NCBI GenBank assembly: GCA_037954665.1
Contig: JBBMOL010000058.1
Location: 1,798,001-1,862,000, forward strand
DNA: 64,000 nucleotides
From: Laguncularia racemosa
Taxonomy: Eukaryota; Streptophyta; Magnoliopsida; Myrtales; Combretaceae
Reading direction: 5' to 3'
How positions within the stretch are numbered: the stretch's first letter is position 1; each line of letters starts with the position of its first letter. Of the stretch, positions 1 through 9,882 are shown piece after piece. The notes beneath the pieces were generated by a model. That model did not search any database. It saw only the letters and a list, made by a program, of their open reading frames with translations, and was not told where the DNA came from. A program made the translations under genes and the position numbers.

Positions 1-1391
1 CAGCCTCACAGGCCTCGCCCTCGTCTAGTATGCACACTTGATTGAAAGGCGTGAGGTTTTAGTCAAACATATGGGATAGATTATACCAAGACCTTTGCTC
101 CTATTGCCAAACTCAATACTATCCAGATTCTACTATCCTTGGCTGCAAACTCTGATTGGCCTCTCCATCAACTTGATATAAAAAATGCTTTTCTAAATGG
201 TAAACTTGAGGAGGAAGTTTATATGTGTTAACCTCGAGGATTTGAAGAAAATTTAGGGAGTAAAACCGTTTAAAAACTCAAGAAGTCACTCTACGATTTA
301 AAGTAGTTTCTACGAGCTTGGTTCAATAGATTTTCCAAAGTCATCAAGAAATTTGGTTATATCCAAGGGCAAGCTGATCACGTACTATTTGTTAAGCAAG
401 CTAAAAAAGAGAAAATTACTATTATTATAGTATATGTTGATGATATTATTGTCACAGGGAACAATAACAAGGAAATCGAAAGAGTGAAGCAAATGATGGC
501 AAATGAATTTGAAGTTAAAGACCTAGGAGCACTGAGATACTTTCTTAGAATGTAGATTGCAAGGAGTAAGAAAGGAATCTTTGTTTCTCAAATAAAGTAT
601 ACTTTAGATTTATTAAAAGAAACTGGAATGCTAGGATTCAAGCCAAGTAAAACTCCAGTTGAACTCGAGAACAAAGGAAAAATGTTTGAAGGAAAGATGG
701 TTGATAAAGGATAGTATCAAAGATTAGTTGGAAAGCTCATATATCTCTCACATACAAGGCCAGATATTGCTTTTGCAGTAAGCTTGGTAAGTTAATATAT
801 GCATGCACCATGTCAAGGTCATCTTAATGCTATATATAGAATCTTCAGATACTTAAAACAGACTCATGAGAAAGGATTATTTTTTGCCAAGACCAATGAT
901 CAAAAAGTGAAAGTGTTCACGGATACTAATTGTGCTTGATCAATTAATGTTCACAAATCAACATCAGGCTATTGCACACTATTATAGGGAAATCTAGTAA
1001 CTTAGCGTAGCAAAAAACAAACAGTGGTTGCTAGGAGCAGTGCGGAAGCTGAGTTTAAAGCTATGGCCTATGGAGTTTGTAAGCTTATTTAGATAAAAAG
1101 AGTGCCGAATGAGTTGAAGATTGGATTTGAAGAACCTATGTTGCTCTATTGTGATACTCAATCAGCAATAAGTATTGCTCATAATCCTATTCATCATGAT
1201 AGGACCAAACATGTGGAGGTTGATAGACATTTTATTAAAGAAAAACTCGATGAAAACATTATCAAAGTTGAATATGTGCCTACATCCCATCAATTAGCCA
1301 ATCTTTTCACAAAAGGACTTTCCAAACAAACTCATGAGTATCTTGAAGGCAAGCTTGGTCTCATCAATATCTATGGCCAAGCTTGAGGGGG
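1..1391 (+). pseudogene. Degenerate Ty1/copia pol, RT and RNase H part
   Basis: C-terminal part of a copia polyprotein entering from the left edge. By reading through stops one sees the reverse transcriptase with its catalytic YVDDIIVTG motif (about 430-460), then RNase H with the SSAEAEF block (about 1037-1057), DTQSAIS (about 1156) and a closing RTKHVEVDRHFIKE stretch. The last 94 codons (1102-1386) are open. In-frame stops interrupt it at about 229, 302, 795, 1004 and 1090, mostly where the family has Gln or Trp (CAA/CAG to TAA/TAG, TGG to TAG), so it is dead. The natural stop at 1384 is followed at once by a polypurine tract and the 3' LTR, which fixes orientation and gene end. Gag, protease and integrase would lie left of the window. 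Confidence 0.93.
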
Positions 1392-1643
1392 AGTGTAGTC
1401 AAAGTCAGATTTGTATATATTTAGAATTGTTTATAATTAGAATTTATTTGTTACCTTAGGTAATTTTATTTCAATAGGTTGATCTTTGTTTCCTACTTTA
1501 AGTTTTATTCCTTTTATAATTTTATTCCCCTTGTAATCTATTTAAACAGATGAAATCTCAATAAGAATATACAGATTTCTTCATTCCTTGTTTATTTCTC
1601 TTTAATGGGTATATATATTTCTCCATGAGTTTCATTCTTCTCA
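1384..1643 (+). mobile_element. Polypurine tract and 3' LTR of the copia element
   Basis: A G-rich purine tract (GAGGGGGAG, about 1385-1393) sits directly after the pol stop, and the LTR begins with TGTAGTC at 1394. The right end is placed at the CA of TTCTCA (1643), where sequence switches to a gypsy integrase reading; this end is uncertain because the 5' LTR is outside the window and no target duplication can be tested. At about 250 bp it would be a short copia LTR. Confidence 0.7.
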
Positions 1644-2969
1644 GTAGGTGGTCATCCAAGGTATGCTTGAACTTATAGACGAATGGATTCAAATTTATCT
1701 TAGTGTGCTATGAAAAAGGATGTTGCTGATTTTGTGTCAACTTGTGCAATATGTCAACATAATAAGTTGCAAAACCTATCTAACACTAGACTTCTTACTC
1801 CATTACCTATACCCACCAGAGCTTGAGAGGATATTTCTATAGATTTCTTATCTGGGTTGTCCAAATCTCAATGTTATGAGGTTATTCTTATGGTAGTGGA
1901 TTGTTTCTCTAAATATGCTCATTTCTTTCTTTTGAAAACCCTTATACTGCATAATATGTGGCTTGATTGTTCATGAAGGAGATTGTTCGGTTACATGGAC
2001 TTCCTCGTACTATAGTTAGTGATCAAGGATTCACTTTTTGTTAGTAAATTTTGGTGAAAAATGTTCATTCTCTTAAGCACTAATTTACATTTTAGTACGG
2101 TCTATTATTCTGAAACAGATGGTTAAACTGAAAATTTGAATCAGTGTCTAGAGTGTTACCAACGTTGCTTTGTATCTAAATCTCCAAACTATTGGGCTAA
2201 GTGGATAACTTGGGCATAATTTTCTTACAATACTTCTTATCGTTCTTCCTCAGGTATGACTCCATTCAAGATTGTTTATGGAAACCTTCCACCTTCTAAG
2301 CCAATTTATTTACCCAATGAGGTGGGTCATTCAGCAATGCGTGTTGCTTTAGGTTCTCAAGATGAAATTCTCTTAAAGTTATGTGCTAATTTAGAGAAGG
2401 CTCAACTCTATTGTTCTACTCAAGCTAATAAGCATCAATAAGATGTTAAATATGCTATTGGTGATTGGGTTTTCTTACACCTCAGGCCAACTATGAATAC
2501 TAAATTGGGCTTCCAACCTTGTATGAAGTTGGAACCTTGATATTTCGATCCCTATCAAATTGAGGCACGAATTAGGGCAGTAGCTTACAAGTTGAAATCA
2601 CCCTTGGGGTGCCGTCTTCATCTAGTTTTCCATGTTTCTTTGCTTAAGAAGGCTCATGGTTCTTTTCCAATTTCTCAAGATCTTCTGGATTATTTGGCTT
2701 CCAATTACCTTTCAGAAGTGCATTATCCCTCCTAGATATTGGGGCATTGATGTATTGTGCATGGTGATCTTGAAATTCCTCAACTTCTTGTTTGTTGGGT
2801 AAGACGATCAATGGATGATGATTCTTGGGTTGATGTTGATGAATTCCAAATTTTGTATACTGAATTCTTCCTTAGAGACAAGGACTATCTTCAAGAAGGG
2901 AGTAGTGTAACAAGACCACGTCGGCATAAACCTTTCCTTTGGGTTTATGAGCTACATTTGCCTCATTAA
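1640..2969 (+). pseudogene. Degenerate Ty3/gypsy integrase and chromodomain
   Basis: C-terminal end of a gypsy polyprotein of the chromovirus type. It opens in the integrase zinc-binding region (GGHP..., then C-x2-C in CAICQHNK near 1750), continues through the catalytic core (WEDISIDFLSGL and VVDCFSKYAHF, about 1825-1925, carrying the first Asp), and after several frame breaks reaches the integrase C-terminal region (MTPFKIVYG at 2256; VGDWVFLHL-like at 2458). The final open stretch, 2757-2969, reads LLVCWVRRSMDDDSWVD, matching a chromodomain-like tail. Stops and frameshifts throughout mean it cannot be expressed. Everything upstream (gag, protease, RT) is missing; the adjoining copia LTR suggests the copia element inserted into it or replaced it. 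Confidence 0.88.
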
Positions 2970-3460
2970 GTTTCTATTAGTGTGTGTTGTGTTGTCATAT
3001 GTGTTGTACGTGAGCATGGTGATGTCGTGTGTGTGTTGTTGTCTAGTATATATGCTATTTAGGTAATGTGCATGGTTATGGAAGTGTGTGTTGCTGTATA
3101 TGTGGTGTTGTCATATCAGTGGTGGTGTTATATATGTGGTGTTTTGTTTTGCAGTTGGTGTTGCACATGGGGGGGGTATTTTTGGTAATTCCTCCACTTA
3201 AACTTATAAATAAACAGATACCAAAGGAGAGGGAAGTTAGTTAGTTAAGAAAATATCTAGACTTAAAGGAGAGAGAGTAGCTTGGGAAATCAAGTGTGCG
3301 GAAGATTGAAAGCCTGTAATCGAGCTTTTCCCCAAGTAATCTTCTATTTGATTGGTGTGAGATTCGTATGTAGGAAGTAGTAAGTGTCTTAAAGTATTGA
3401 GATCTGTTTGATTGTTGCACATAGTCAATTAGAAAGTTTTTATTTGTTCTTGTTCACCAT
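2906..3460 (+). mobile_element. 3' LTR of the gypsy element (right end approximate)
   Basis: A purine tract AAGAAGGGAGTAG (2893-2905) precedes TGTAACAAGACC at 2906, the expected start of a gypsy 3' LTR right behind the chromodomain; the pol frame runs a little way into it. The interior is rich in TGTG-type simple sequence (2980-3160) and a G run (3169-3176). The right border is only estimated, at the CA near 3460. Positions 3461-3638 hold no gene I can see. Confidence 0.6.
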
Positions 3461-3638
3461 CAAAGGATTTTTGCGCTTGCCAACCAGCCCGTGTTTTTTT
3501 TTCCTACTTAGAACACTTTTTTGACTACTTGCATAATTTTCTTGAACTTATTTTATCCTCATTTGTTTACTTCAAAACGTTTTAAAAGTTAATGCAGTTT
3601 TGCACTTTCCATTTCTATAGATAAAGAAACGACTTTTA

Positions 3639-3830
3639 GGTAGTGTTTGGTTGGCATTGGAATCCGGCACTGGACTGGACAAAATTTTTTGTCCTCCGTT
3701 TAGTTGCCATCCTTGAAGCAAGTACTCGACTAAACGGGAATATGGTACTGAACTAAATTAGATATATTAGTACCGTGTAGAATTCGGGACAAAAAATTCG
3801 GCACTGGACTGAACAACCCAATATTTGCGA
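3639..3830 (+). repeat. Left TIR and subterminal repeats of the Harbinger element
   Basis: The terminal inverted repeat begins at 3639. The 17-base block CACTGGACTGGACAAAA follows at about 3668, and a second, diverged copy (GGCACTGGACTGAACAA) lies near 3800-3817, so the motif is reiterated inside the end. Such subterminal repeats are normally the binding sites for the Myb-like partner protein of Harbinger elements (family knowledge). Confidence 0.8.
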
Positions 3831-4062
3831 AATTTCGAACTTGCCCCTCACTTATCTCGTTTTACTTTCCTTTCCGTATTCCATCTGCAAAATTTTCGAA
3901 TTCCGTCACTTTCTTCCTTCACTGTTCTGCAATTTTTTCTCCCATCGTGCAACAGCTTCGGAGGAGGAACAACGACATCTCATTAGCGCCGGTCCTTCGA
4001 CGATCAGGTTTGTTTGCTTCCATCTCTTCTCAAATCCTTCCTTCTTTGCTTGCTTAAGGGAT

Positions 4063-4115
4063 AGGGTTTAGGTTAATGGATTTTGATTTAGGTTTTAGGG
4101 TTAGGGTTTAGGTTA
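4063..4115 (+). repeat. Short telomere-like repeat stretch
   Basis: AGGGTTTAGG, TTTTAGGGTTAGGGTTTAGG and a second AGGGTTTAGG are scattered over about 50 bp, degenerate TTTAGGG units. Such telo-box-like runs are common in leaders of plant housekeeping genes, so this may have come with the captured PDX1 sequence. It is not a telomere. Confidence 0.5.
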
Positions 4116-4173
4116 ATGTTCCTCGCAGCTGGTTGATCATGTCGTTAGCAGCTGTCAAGTCGCTAATTAGGTT

Positions 4174-4633
4174 GCTGATCCTTCTCTCGTTAAGGACATC
4201 AAAAGGGCGGTTTTGATCCCCATTGTTGTACAGTCTCGGGTTGGTCATTTTGTGGAAGCACAGATGGTTGAAGCAGTTGGGGTTGACTATGTCGACGAAA
4301 GCGAGGTACTTTCGATTGCGGATGGGGTTGCCATGTTTGTATACTCATCATCCTGTTCGTTATGGTATTGTAGAATAATGAAGTGTAATTAGGCTTCTCG
4401 TCGTGCATTTTTCTGCTAGAGGTATCGTGACACCCGTAGATTCTGCACTTATGATGCAACTTGGTTGTGATGGTGTGTTTCTTGGACTGGGTGTTTTTAA
4501 CTGCCTTGATCCGTATAAGCGTGTGAGGGCAATTATAAGGGCTGTTAGGCATTATATGGATCCAAGGGAGTTGGCCGAGTGTAGTTCTAGGTTGGAGGAT
4601 TCCAAGGCTGTTAGGCATCTGTTGAAATGCTAA
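4174..4633 (+). pseudogene. PDX1-like (vitamin B6 synthase family) gene fragment inside the Harbinger element
   Basis: Two pieces of a PDX1/SNZ-family protein in the same direction. 4174-4325 reads ADPSLVKDIKRAV followed by SRVGHFVEAQ and VDYVDESEVLSIAD. 4392-4633 reads VVHFSARGIVTPVDSAL, MMQLGCDGVFLGLGVF and RAIIRAVRHYMDP. The family's middle part (about 75 residues) is replaced by about 65 unrelated bases, and the N-terminus and extreme C-terminus are absent. PDX1 forms the synthase ring that makes pyridoxal 5'-phosphate. Here the Lys of the family's MAKAR motif is Gln, and the C-terminal piece (DPYKRVRAI, LAECSSRLE) looks nearer to the non-catalytic PDX1.2 type than to PDX1.1/1.3; that assignment is from memory. 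No intron is seen. It is non-functional. A TTTAGGG-like stretch (4063-4115) lies just upstream. Confidence 0.87.
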
Positions 4634-5063
4634 GCAAACAACTTCGCAAAGTAAAGGAGGAAAGTAGAATAGTGCGACAGAGAACCAAAGTTCATCATGA
4701 GCAAAATAGAGAAGAGGTGAGATTTGCAGAAAAACTGAATTGCTTTTAATGGTTTGAGGTTTGCACTGAACTGCTTTAATAACCTCTACTTCTCCCATGT
4801 GAATGTTTGTGTACACAAACACAACCTACAAATTGACCTAGAAAGAAATTGCACATGGATAAATTGTTGCCGGTAAGTAAAGCAGATAGGTTTCATATCT
4901 CCTCCTCACAATATATCATATTGGTGATTGACATAATATCACCACTTGTAAGCATTTCATATGTCCTTTGTATATAGTTTAGACATACAATCAGCAAAGA
5001 TGGATGTTTGACAATCATCTTAAATGGTTTTTTCACATCCCAATCAGTATGTAACAATCAATC

Positions 5064-5305
5064 CTATCTGTCTTCTCTAAGGACAAGAGGTCTTCCAGGA
5101 GAAAGCAAATCCTTAACAGTTTCGTTGTAGACCCCAAGATAGGAGAGATGGACTGCATGATTTCCATCACAGCTTGTTTGCCTGATCTTGTTAAACAAGT
5201 CCTTAATTGCGAAGACCATTGCTCCTGGATTCTCCATGGTACCCAGCATTGTGTATGTCTTGCCAGCTCTAGTCGCCCCATAGCAGAAGACTAGACCATT
5301 TCTCC
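5064..5305 (-). pseudogene. Kinesin motor-domain exon fragment inside the Harbinger element
   Basis: Reading the minus strand from 5305 gives RNGLVFCYGATRAGKTYTML, then MENPGAMVFAIKDLF, DGNHAVHLSYLGVYNE and KDLLSPGRPLVLRED. This is the ATP-binding core of a kinesin motor, with the P-loop (family GATGAGKT, here with Gly changed to Arg) and the switch-side YxEVYNE block. The wording resembles kinesin-8 type motors (from memory). It begins at an apparent splice acceptor (AG at 5306-5307), i.e. an exon edge with intron sequence still attached, so it was copied from genomic DNA rather than mRNA. It runs into a stop at 5064-5066, and no further exons of the gene were found nearby. Orientation is opposite to the transposase and to the PDX1 piece. 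Confidence 0.88.
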
Positions 5306-6186
5306 CTTGTAAATTCTGGCTATGCTCTAATTTTGTGCACTTAAGGCAATAATTAAACTATGATTTTTATCAGTTTGATGTCAACACTTTGTTGCCTGCA
5401 CAAAGTGCTAGCTACTATTACATAGCCAATATATTTTTTTAATAACTTGGACACGAATTTCAACCTTTTCCACAATAGAATCATCTAAAAGTTTAGGCTG
5501 GTAGGCAAGTGTGGCAAGTTATACCATAGAAAAGACCGGTACTGGACATGCTCCAGCAGTGATGATGAGATCGATTTTTCGGCCATGTGATGCGACTCTA
5601 AATGCTATTATTTCATGTGTTGCTGGAGCTATCAATTATTCAGTCAGCATATATAACCTTTGCTGCTTTTGCTGATGTATAAGGGGTCTTTTAAATTAAT
5701 ATTGACATGGAGATGAACATATTTTTGTGCAACCTGTTTCTAGCTTTTCTCCTTAACGGCCTTGTTTTTATACCAGTTAAGCTGTAATTCATGAGTTGTA
5801 ATATCTTTTGTCCGAGTTTTCTCATGACGCATTGTTATAAGTTTTACTCCAAGGAATGTAGTGTGTGGCTATCTTACAAATTTACTCAAGTGCAATTCAA
5901 CTACAGGTGAGTTGAACTTGAATTTTAAGTCATTTGAGTATTTTAATTAAGCTGGAGTTTTAAGGGATCCTATTTCTTTAGACTAATCTATCAATGCCAA
6001 AGGCACATGATAGCAATGTTCTTGATTTAGGTTTATTGTGAAATAGAAAAGGAACGCGCTTTCATCCATATAACTACTGTCCTCATTACTAGTAAGAGTT
6101 TACATACTTGTAACATGAGATATGTCATCGTGGACATCAAAATGGTAGGACAACTAAATCTTCAAGCAACCTAGGAAAAGATATTG

Positions 6187-6474
6187 TTATAGAGGAAGAA
6201 CAAACCCCTTGATATCACTATCTAGAGGAGGAAGGGACAACCTCATATTGCTGTCCACAACCAAGCCATTTTGTCCCTTGCTCCCTAGGATTTTCATGGA
6301 ACTGAAACTTCCAACATCGTCTTTCTTACCCTTCTCTACGACATTTGGGTAGACTTGAGAAGATGCGCTTATAAGATACAATGCCGACTTTAAGAGCATT
6401 AACTCATCCCAATTAACATATATACACTCAATAGACCACTCGACCATCTTGACTTTATTGATATTATGTAGCAT
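6187..6474 (-). other. Unassigned 95-codon open frame in the Harbinger element
   Basis: An open minus-strand frame whose translation has a protein-like composition, for example KSALYLISASSQVYPNV and RLSLPPLDSDIKGF. I do not recognise the family. It lies between the kinesin piece and the transposase, in the same orientation as the kinesin piece, so it could be a third captured exon, or chance. No supporting splice sites were established. The stretch 5310-6186 holds nothing I can identify. Confidence 0.3.
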
Positions 6475-6568
6475 ATGATGTTGTCCATTATGTTTTGTAT
6501 TATGAAAATGATCTTTCGATCCCCAACATTACACTTATGGGTCTTTCCTTTGATATTTCCTATAGATC

Positions 6569-7956
6569 ATGGATCAGCATAGATTTCTGATTTGTCTTCT
6601 TGGATGGAGAGTCTATATCAATATGCTTACAATGGTGGCAACTAGTTTCTATTATATAAACTTTGTTTTGAATAGGAGAGTGGAGAGGGGTGTATTGAAT
6701 GAGCGAGCAATAGCTAGATATGAAACACGTCGAGAGGTGATTGATTCACTCATAAATGGGAGTGATACAAATTGTTTATGGGAGTTAAGGATGTGTAGGA
6801 ATAGTTTTGCACATCTTTGTGAACTCATTAGGGTACGAGGGGGAATGCGTTGTAATGGAAGAGCAACGGTTGAAGAAAAAGTTGCGATTTTTGTAAACAT
6901 CCTTGCACATCATACAAAAAATAGGAGTATTTAAGTCAGATTTCGTAGATCAGGTGAGACTGTTAGTAGAAATTGCCATCAAGTGTTAGCTGCTGTGTTA
7001 AGGTTACAAGATATCCTACTTGCAAAACCCAACCTAGTACCAGAAGATTGCATTGACGAACGGTGGAAATGGTTTAAGGTAATACAATTAATCTTTTCGG
7101 TACCTTCAGTTAATCAACGATGGTCATGATTACTTATATTACGATACAAATTTATTTCTGTTTCTTTGGGAACATATTAAGGTTGCCTTGGAGCATTAGA
7201 TGGTACATACATTGCAGTTACGACACCAATTGCAGATAGACCTAGGTATCGAACAAGGAAAGGGCATCTTGCAACGAATGTCATCGGTGTATGTGATTGT
7301 GACATGAAATTTATCTATATATTGGCTGGCTGGGAAGGGTCTGCATCAGATTCTAGAGTATTACGTGATGCAATCATTCGATCTAATGGATTGAGAGTTG
7401 CACCTGGTAAGCATTTTAAAAAAGAAAAATGTTTTCATTTTATCTATCCAGTTGAAAATTTTCATGTAAATTTATGTGGTCACATTTCGTTGTAGGTTCA
7501 TATTATCTAGTCGATGGTGGATATTCCAATGCACCAGGATTCCTTTCCCCTTTTAGAGGGAGGCGTTATCACATTCAAGAGTGGGCTACAAGTCAACGTA
7601 GGCCTCAAGATCGTGAGGAATTATTTAACTATAAACATGCAAGGGCAAGAAATGTTGTTGAGAGATGTTTTGGAATTTTGAAAAAACGATGGGGTATTCT
7701 AAGGAGTCCATCATTTTATCCCATCAAAATACAATGTCGAATGATTCTAGCTTGTTGTCTATTACACAACTTCATTCGAATGTACATGCCACTGGACCCA
7801 TTCGAGCACGCAGTAATTGAAGGAGATGAAGTTCCAATTGGAGAAAATGGAATTGATGCAATTGAAACAGTAGAACCTACTGAGGCATGGACTGAGATGA
7901 GGAATACCTTAGCACAAGAGATGTACGATGAATGGAGAGCCCGCCATAGGAACTAG
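6569..7956 (+). pseudogene. PIF/Harbinger transposase (DDE_Tnp_4 type), one premature stop
   Basis: Cut-and-paste transposase of the Harbinger element. The start is the ATG at 6569. The N-terminal part (RNSFAHLCELIRVRGGM, TVEEKVAIFVNIL) is followed by a TAA at 6932-6934, after which the same frame continues as RFRRSGETVSRN. The catalytic domain shows the expected acidic residues: Asp in LGALDGTYIA (about 7184), Asp in YYLVDGGYSNAPGF (about 7500) and Glu in ARNVVERCFGILKKRWGIL (about 7650); SASDSRVLRDAI lies between. Two introns are apparent. The second (7407-7495) joins cleanly in phase at GT-AG. The first (from 7079 to about 7181) leaves the frame one base off with the obvious sites, a possible second lesion. 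The natural stop is at 7954-7956. About 400 residues would be normal for the family. Inferred inactive. Confidence 0.92.
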
Positions 7957-8152
7957 AATGTCACTGATTGTTGTACTTTCTTTGATTATGTATCTTAGAT
8001 CAGTGTCAGTACTGAATTTTCGTTATTTTTATATTATTGAAATCATTTGGTTGTCTAATTTTCAATTTTATGTTGTAATGTAACTTGAAATATTCTATCT
8101 ACTGTTTCTATGCATGAATTACATTTTATTTGTTTGGTTTTTGCCTTACACT

Positions 8153-9100
8153 ATGGATTCGTTTACAGTTATGGATAGTAGAGATAAAAAAACTAAACGT
8201 TCTTGGAGCCAAGTTGAGGAAGATACGTTATTGATGGTGCTGGAGGAGTTAGTCGTTGAAGGATACAAAGGAGAAAATGGCAGCTTTAAGAATGGGGCAC
8301 ATGAAGAAGCTTTAAAAAGAATGAAAACCCACATTCCAGAAATCAATCTCAATGTCAGGCAAATTGTTAACAAAATGAAGAGGTGGTCAATGAAACTGGC
8401 AGAGGTTGTTGACATGATAAATACTAGTGGATTTGGGTGGGATGATGCCAAAAAATGTGTTATTGTTGATAATGATGCAGTTTTTGCTGAATGCATAGAG
8501 GTAAAATCAACATTATGTTTATTTGAAATAAGGTCATTTTTTATACGTTAATTTTTTGTTGTTATAATAACTATTTCTATTGTTTTGTAGAAACATCCGA
8601 AGGTTGCTAATCATGCCAACAGGGAATTTAAAGAGTTTGAAAAACTTCAAGGAATTTTTGGAAAGGATAGAGCAACTGGCAAAAGAGCTGAAACACCTGC
8701 AGATGTGATACAGGAAATGCAAACTGAGGGTGAGGATACTTTTGATGAAGAAATGGAGTCAGAACAAGTGCCACAGTCTACTGAAGCCTCCAGCTATGCC
8801 TCACGTGATCCATCTGTGCGACCGACTCACAAGCGTCCGATGGCAGAATATGCTGCAGAATTTATATCTACGTTTCAATAGAGCATTAGAGATGTTAGGA
8901 GTGATTTTGCTTTACTTGCAGGAAAAATTGCTAATCCTCTTAGGGACGATATTGTTGCAGAGTTGAAAACGTTAGGATTGTCGGAAAATGAAGAGTTGGA
9001 TGTGCTTATGCAAATGGCGACAAATCTACAGTATGAGAAGTTTTTTTGGAGGCTCGAAGGAGAACAACGCCTAGCATTTGTTAGGCGAATTATCGGTTGA
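8153..9100 (+). pseudogene. Harbinger Myb/SANT-like accessory protein, one premature stop
   Basis: Second gene of the Harbinger element. Exon 1 (8153-8500) encodes a Myb/SANT-like DNA-binding domain: RSWSQVEEDTLLMVLEELV, RQIVNKMKRW and GFGWDDAKKCV, the three-helix Trp-bearing pattern shared with plant Myb/SANT-like (PF12776-type) proteins. A clean GT-AG intron (8501-8590) joins in phase to exon 2 (8591-9100): KHPKVANHANREF, an acidic/Ser-rich linker, and a conserved tail ending NLQYEKFFWRLEGEQRLAFV. A TAG at 8879-8881, after EFISTFQ, interrupts exon 2. In this family the Myb-like partner binds the subterminal repeats and imports the transposase (established for PIF/Harbinger). Spacing behind the transposase (about 200 bp, same strand) is typical. 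9101-9660 holds no gene, only AT-rich sequence. Confidence 0.9.
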
Positions 9101-9659
9101 TATAAAACATGTTTGTAGTATTTATGTAATTGAGACTTCTTTCATTGGCTTTGTATTATCAAACCTCTCTACCCTGGTTTAGAACCTTCTATGTTTAAAT
9201 CGGTTTTTGGATTTTGTAGAAGTTGTAACCTCATGTATCTCCTGCAACAGAGTTGGCAGGTTTTCTATCAGATGTAGTTGGCAGGTCATAATAATAGAAA
9301 CTACTTTGACAATTGAAACGTATGATTATTATCTTATCTATATCATTTATGCCTTGTCCTTATGAAATATAAAAGTGATTGATGTTCTAATCTAATCGAT
9401 CTAATTTATGGATGGATTTTCTAATTTTCAAGTCCTTCAATGGCTTGTTTAAAGTGGTTGATGGATATGTGGATGGTTCAGTGTAAAAGTGTTTCATATT
9501 TTCAATGACATATTCAAAATCATAAATAATGTATTATTTTATTAAATATAACATATTTCCTAAAATATTTAATATAATATATTAAACCTTCAAATCATTT
9601 TTTGTTATAATAATATCAAATATATATAAATAACTATGATATAATTAAAAAAGGAAAAA

Positions 9660-9879
9660 TTATCAATTTTACGCTGTCTAGTCCAATACTTTGCAATTTC
9701 AAATACTGGACAGCACAAAAGCTTTATCTAGGGCAAAACAGTCAAATTACCTATGTTCAGTCCAGTACTTTGCAATCCAAACACTGGACAGCACAAAAAT
9801 CCTTGTCCAGTACTGAACAAACCAAACGTGGTACAAAATTTTTTTTTGTCCAGTCCAGTACCAGTAACCAAACGGTACC
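9660..9879 (-). repeat. Right TIR and subterminal repeats of the Harbinger element
   Basis: Contains at least four versions of a GTCCAGTACTTTGCAAT/ACTGGACAGCACAAAA motif (about 9678-9720, 9758-9800, 9798-9835) and ends with TTTTTGTCCAGTCCAGTACCAGTAACCAAACGGTACC-type sequence, the inverse of the left end. One internal copy (near 9815-9830) again reads ACCAAACGTGGTAC, a near duplicate of the true terminus. Confidence 0.8.
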
Positions 9880-9882
9880 TTA

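Larger units (their letters stand above)
3639..9879 (+). mobile_element. PIF/Harbinger DNA transposon, structurally complete
   Basis: The element starts GGTAGTGTTTGGTT (3639) and ends with the inverted AACCAAACGGTACC (9866-9879). Both termini then share an inner inverted block, CACTGGACTGGACAAAA on the left and its near complement on the right. It is flanked by TTA on both sides (3636-3638, 9880-9882), the 3-bp duplication typical of PIF/Harbinger. Inside are the two genes expected of an autonomous member, a DDE transposase (6569-7956) and a Myb/SANT-like protein (8153-9100), both on the plus strand, and a 2.9-kb left half with fragments of unrelated host genes. Each gene has one premature stop, so this copy is probably inactive, although its ends could still serve as substrate for a transposase made elsewhere. 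Confidence 0.92.

Noticed and set aside
4199..4822. 207-codon minus-strand open frame
   Set aside because: It is the antisense of the PDX1-like fragment (4174-4633), has no family resemblance itself, and continues into non-coding sequence.
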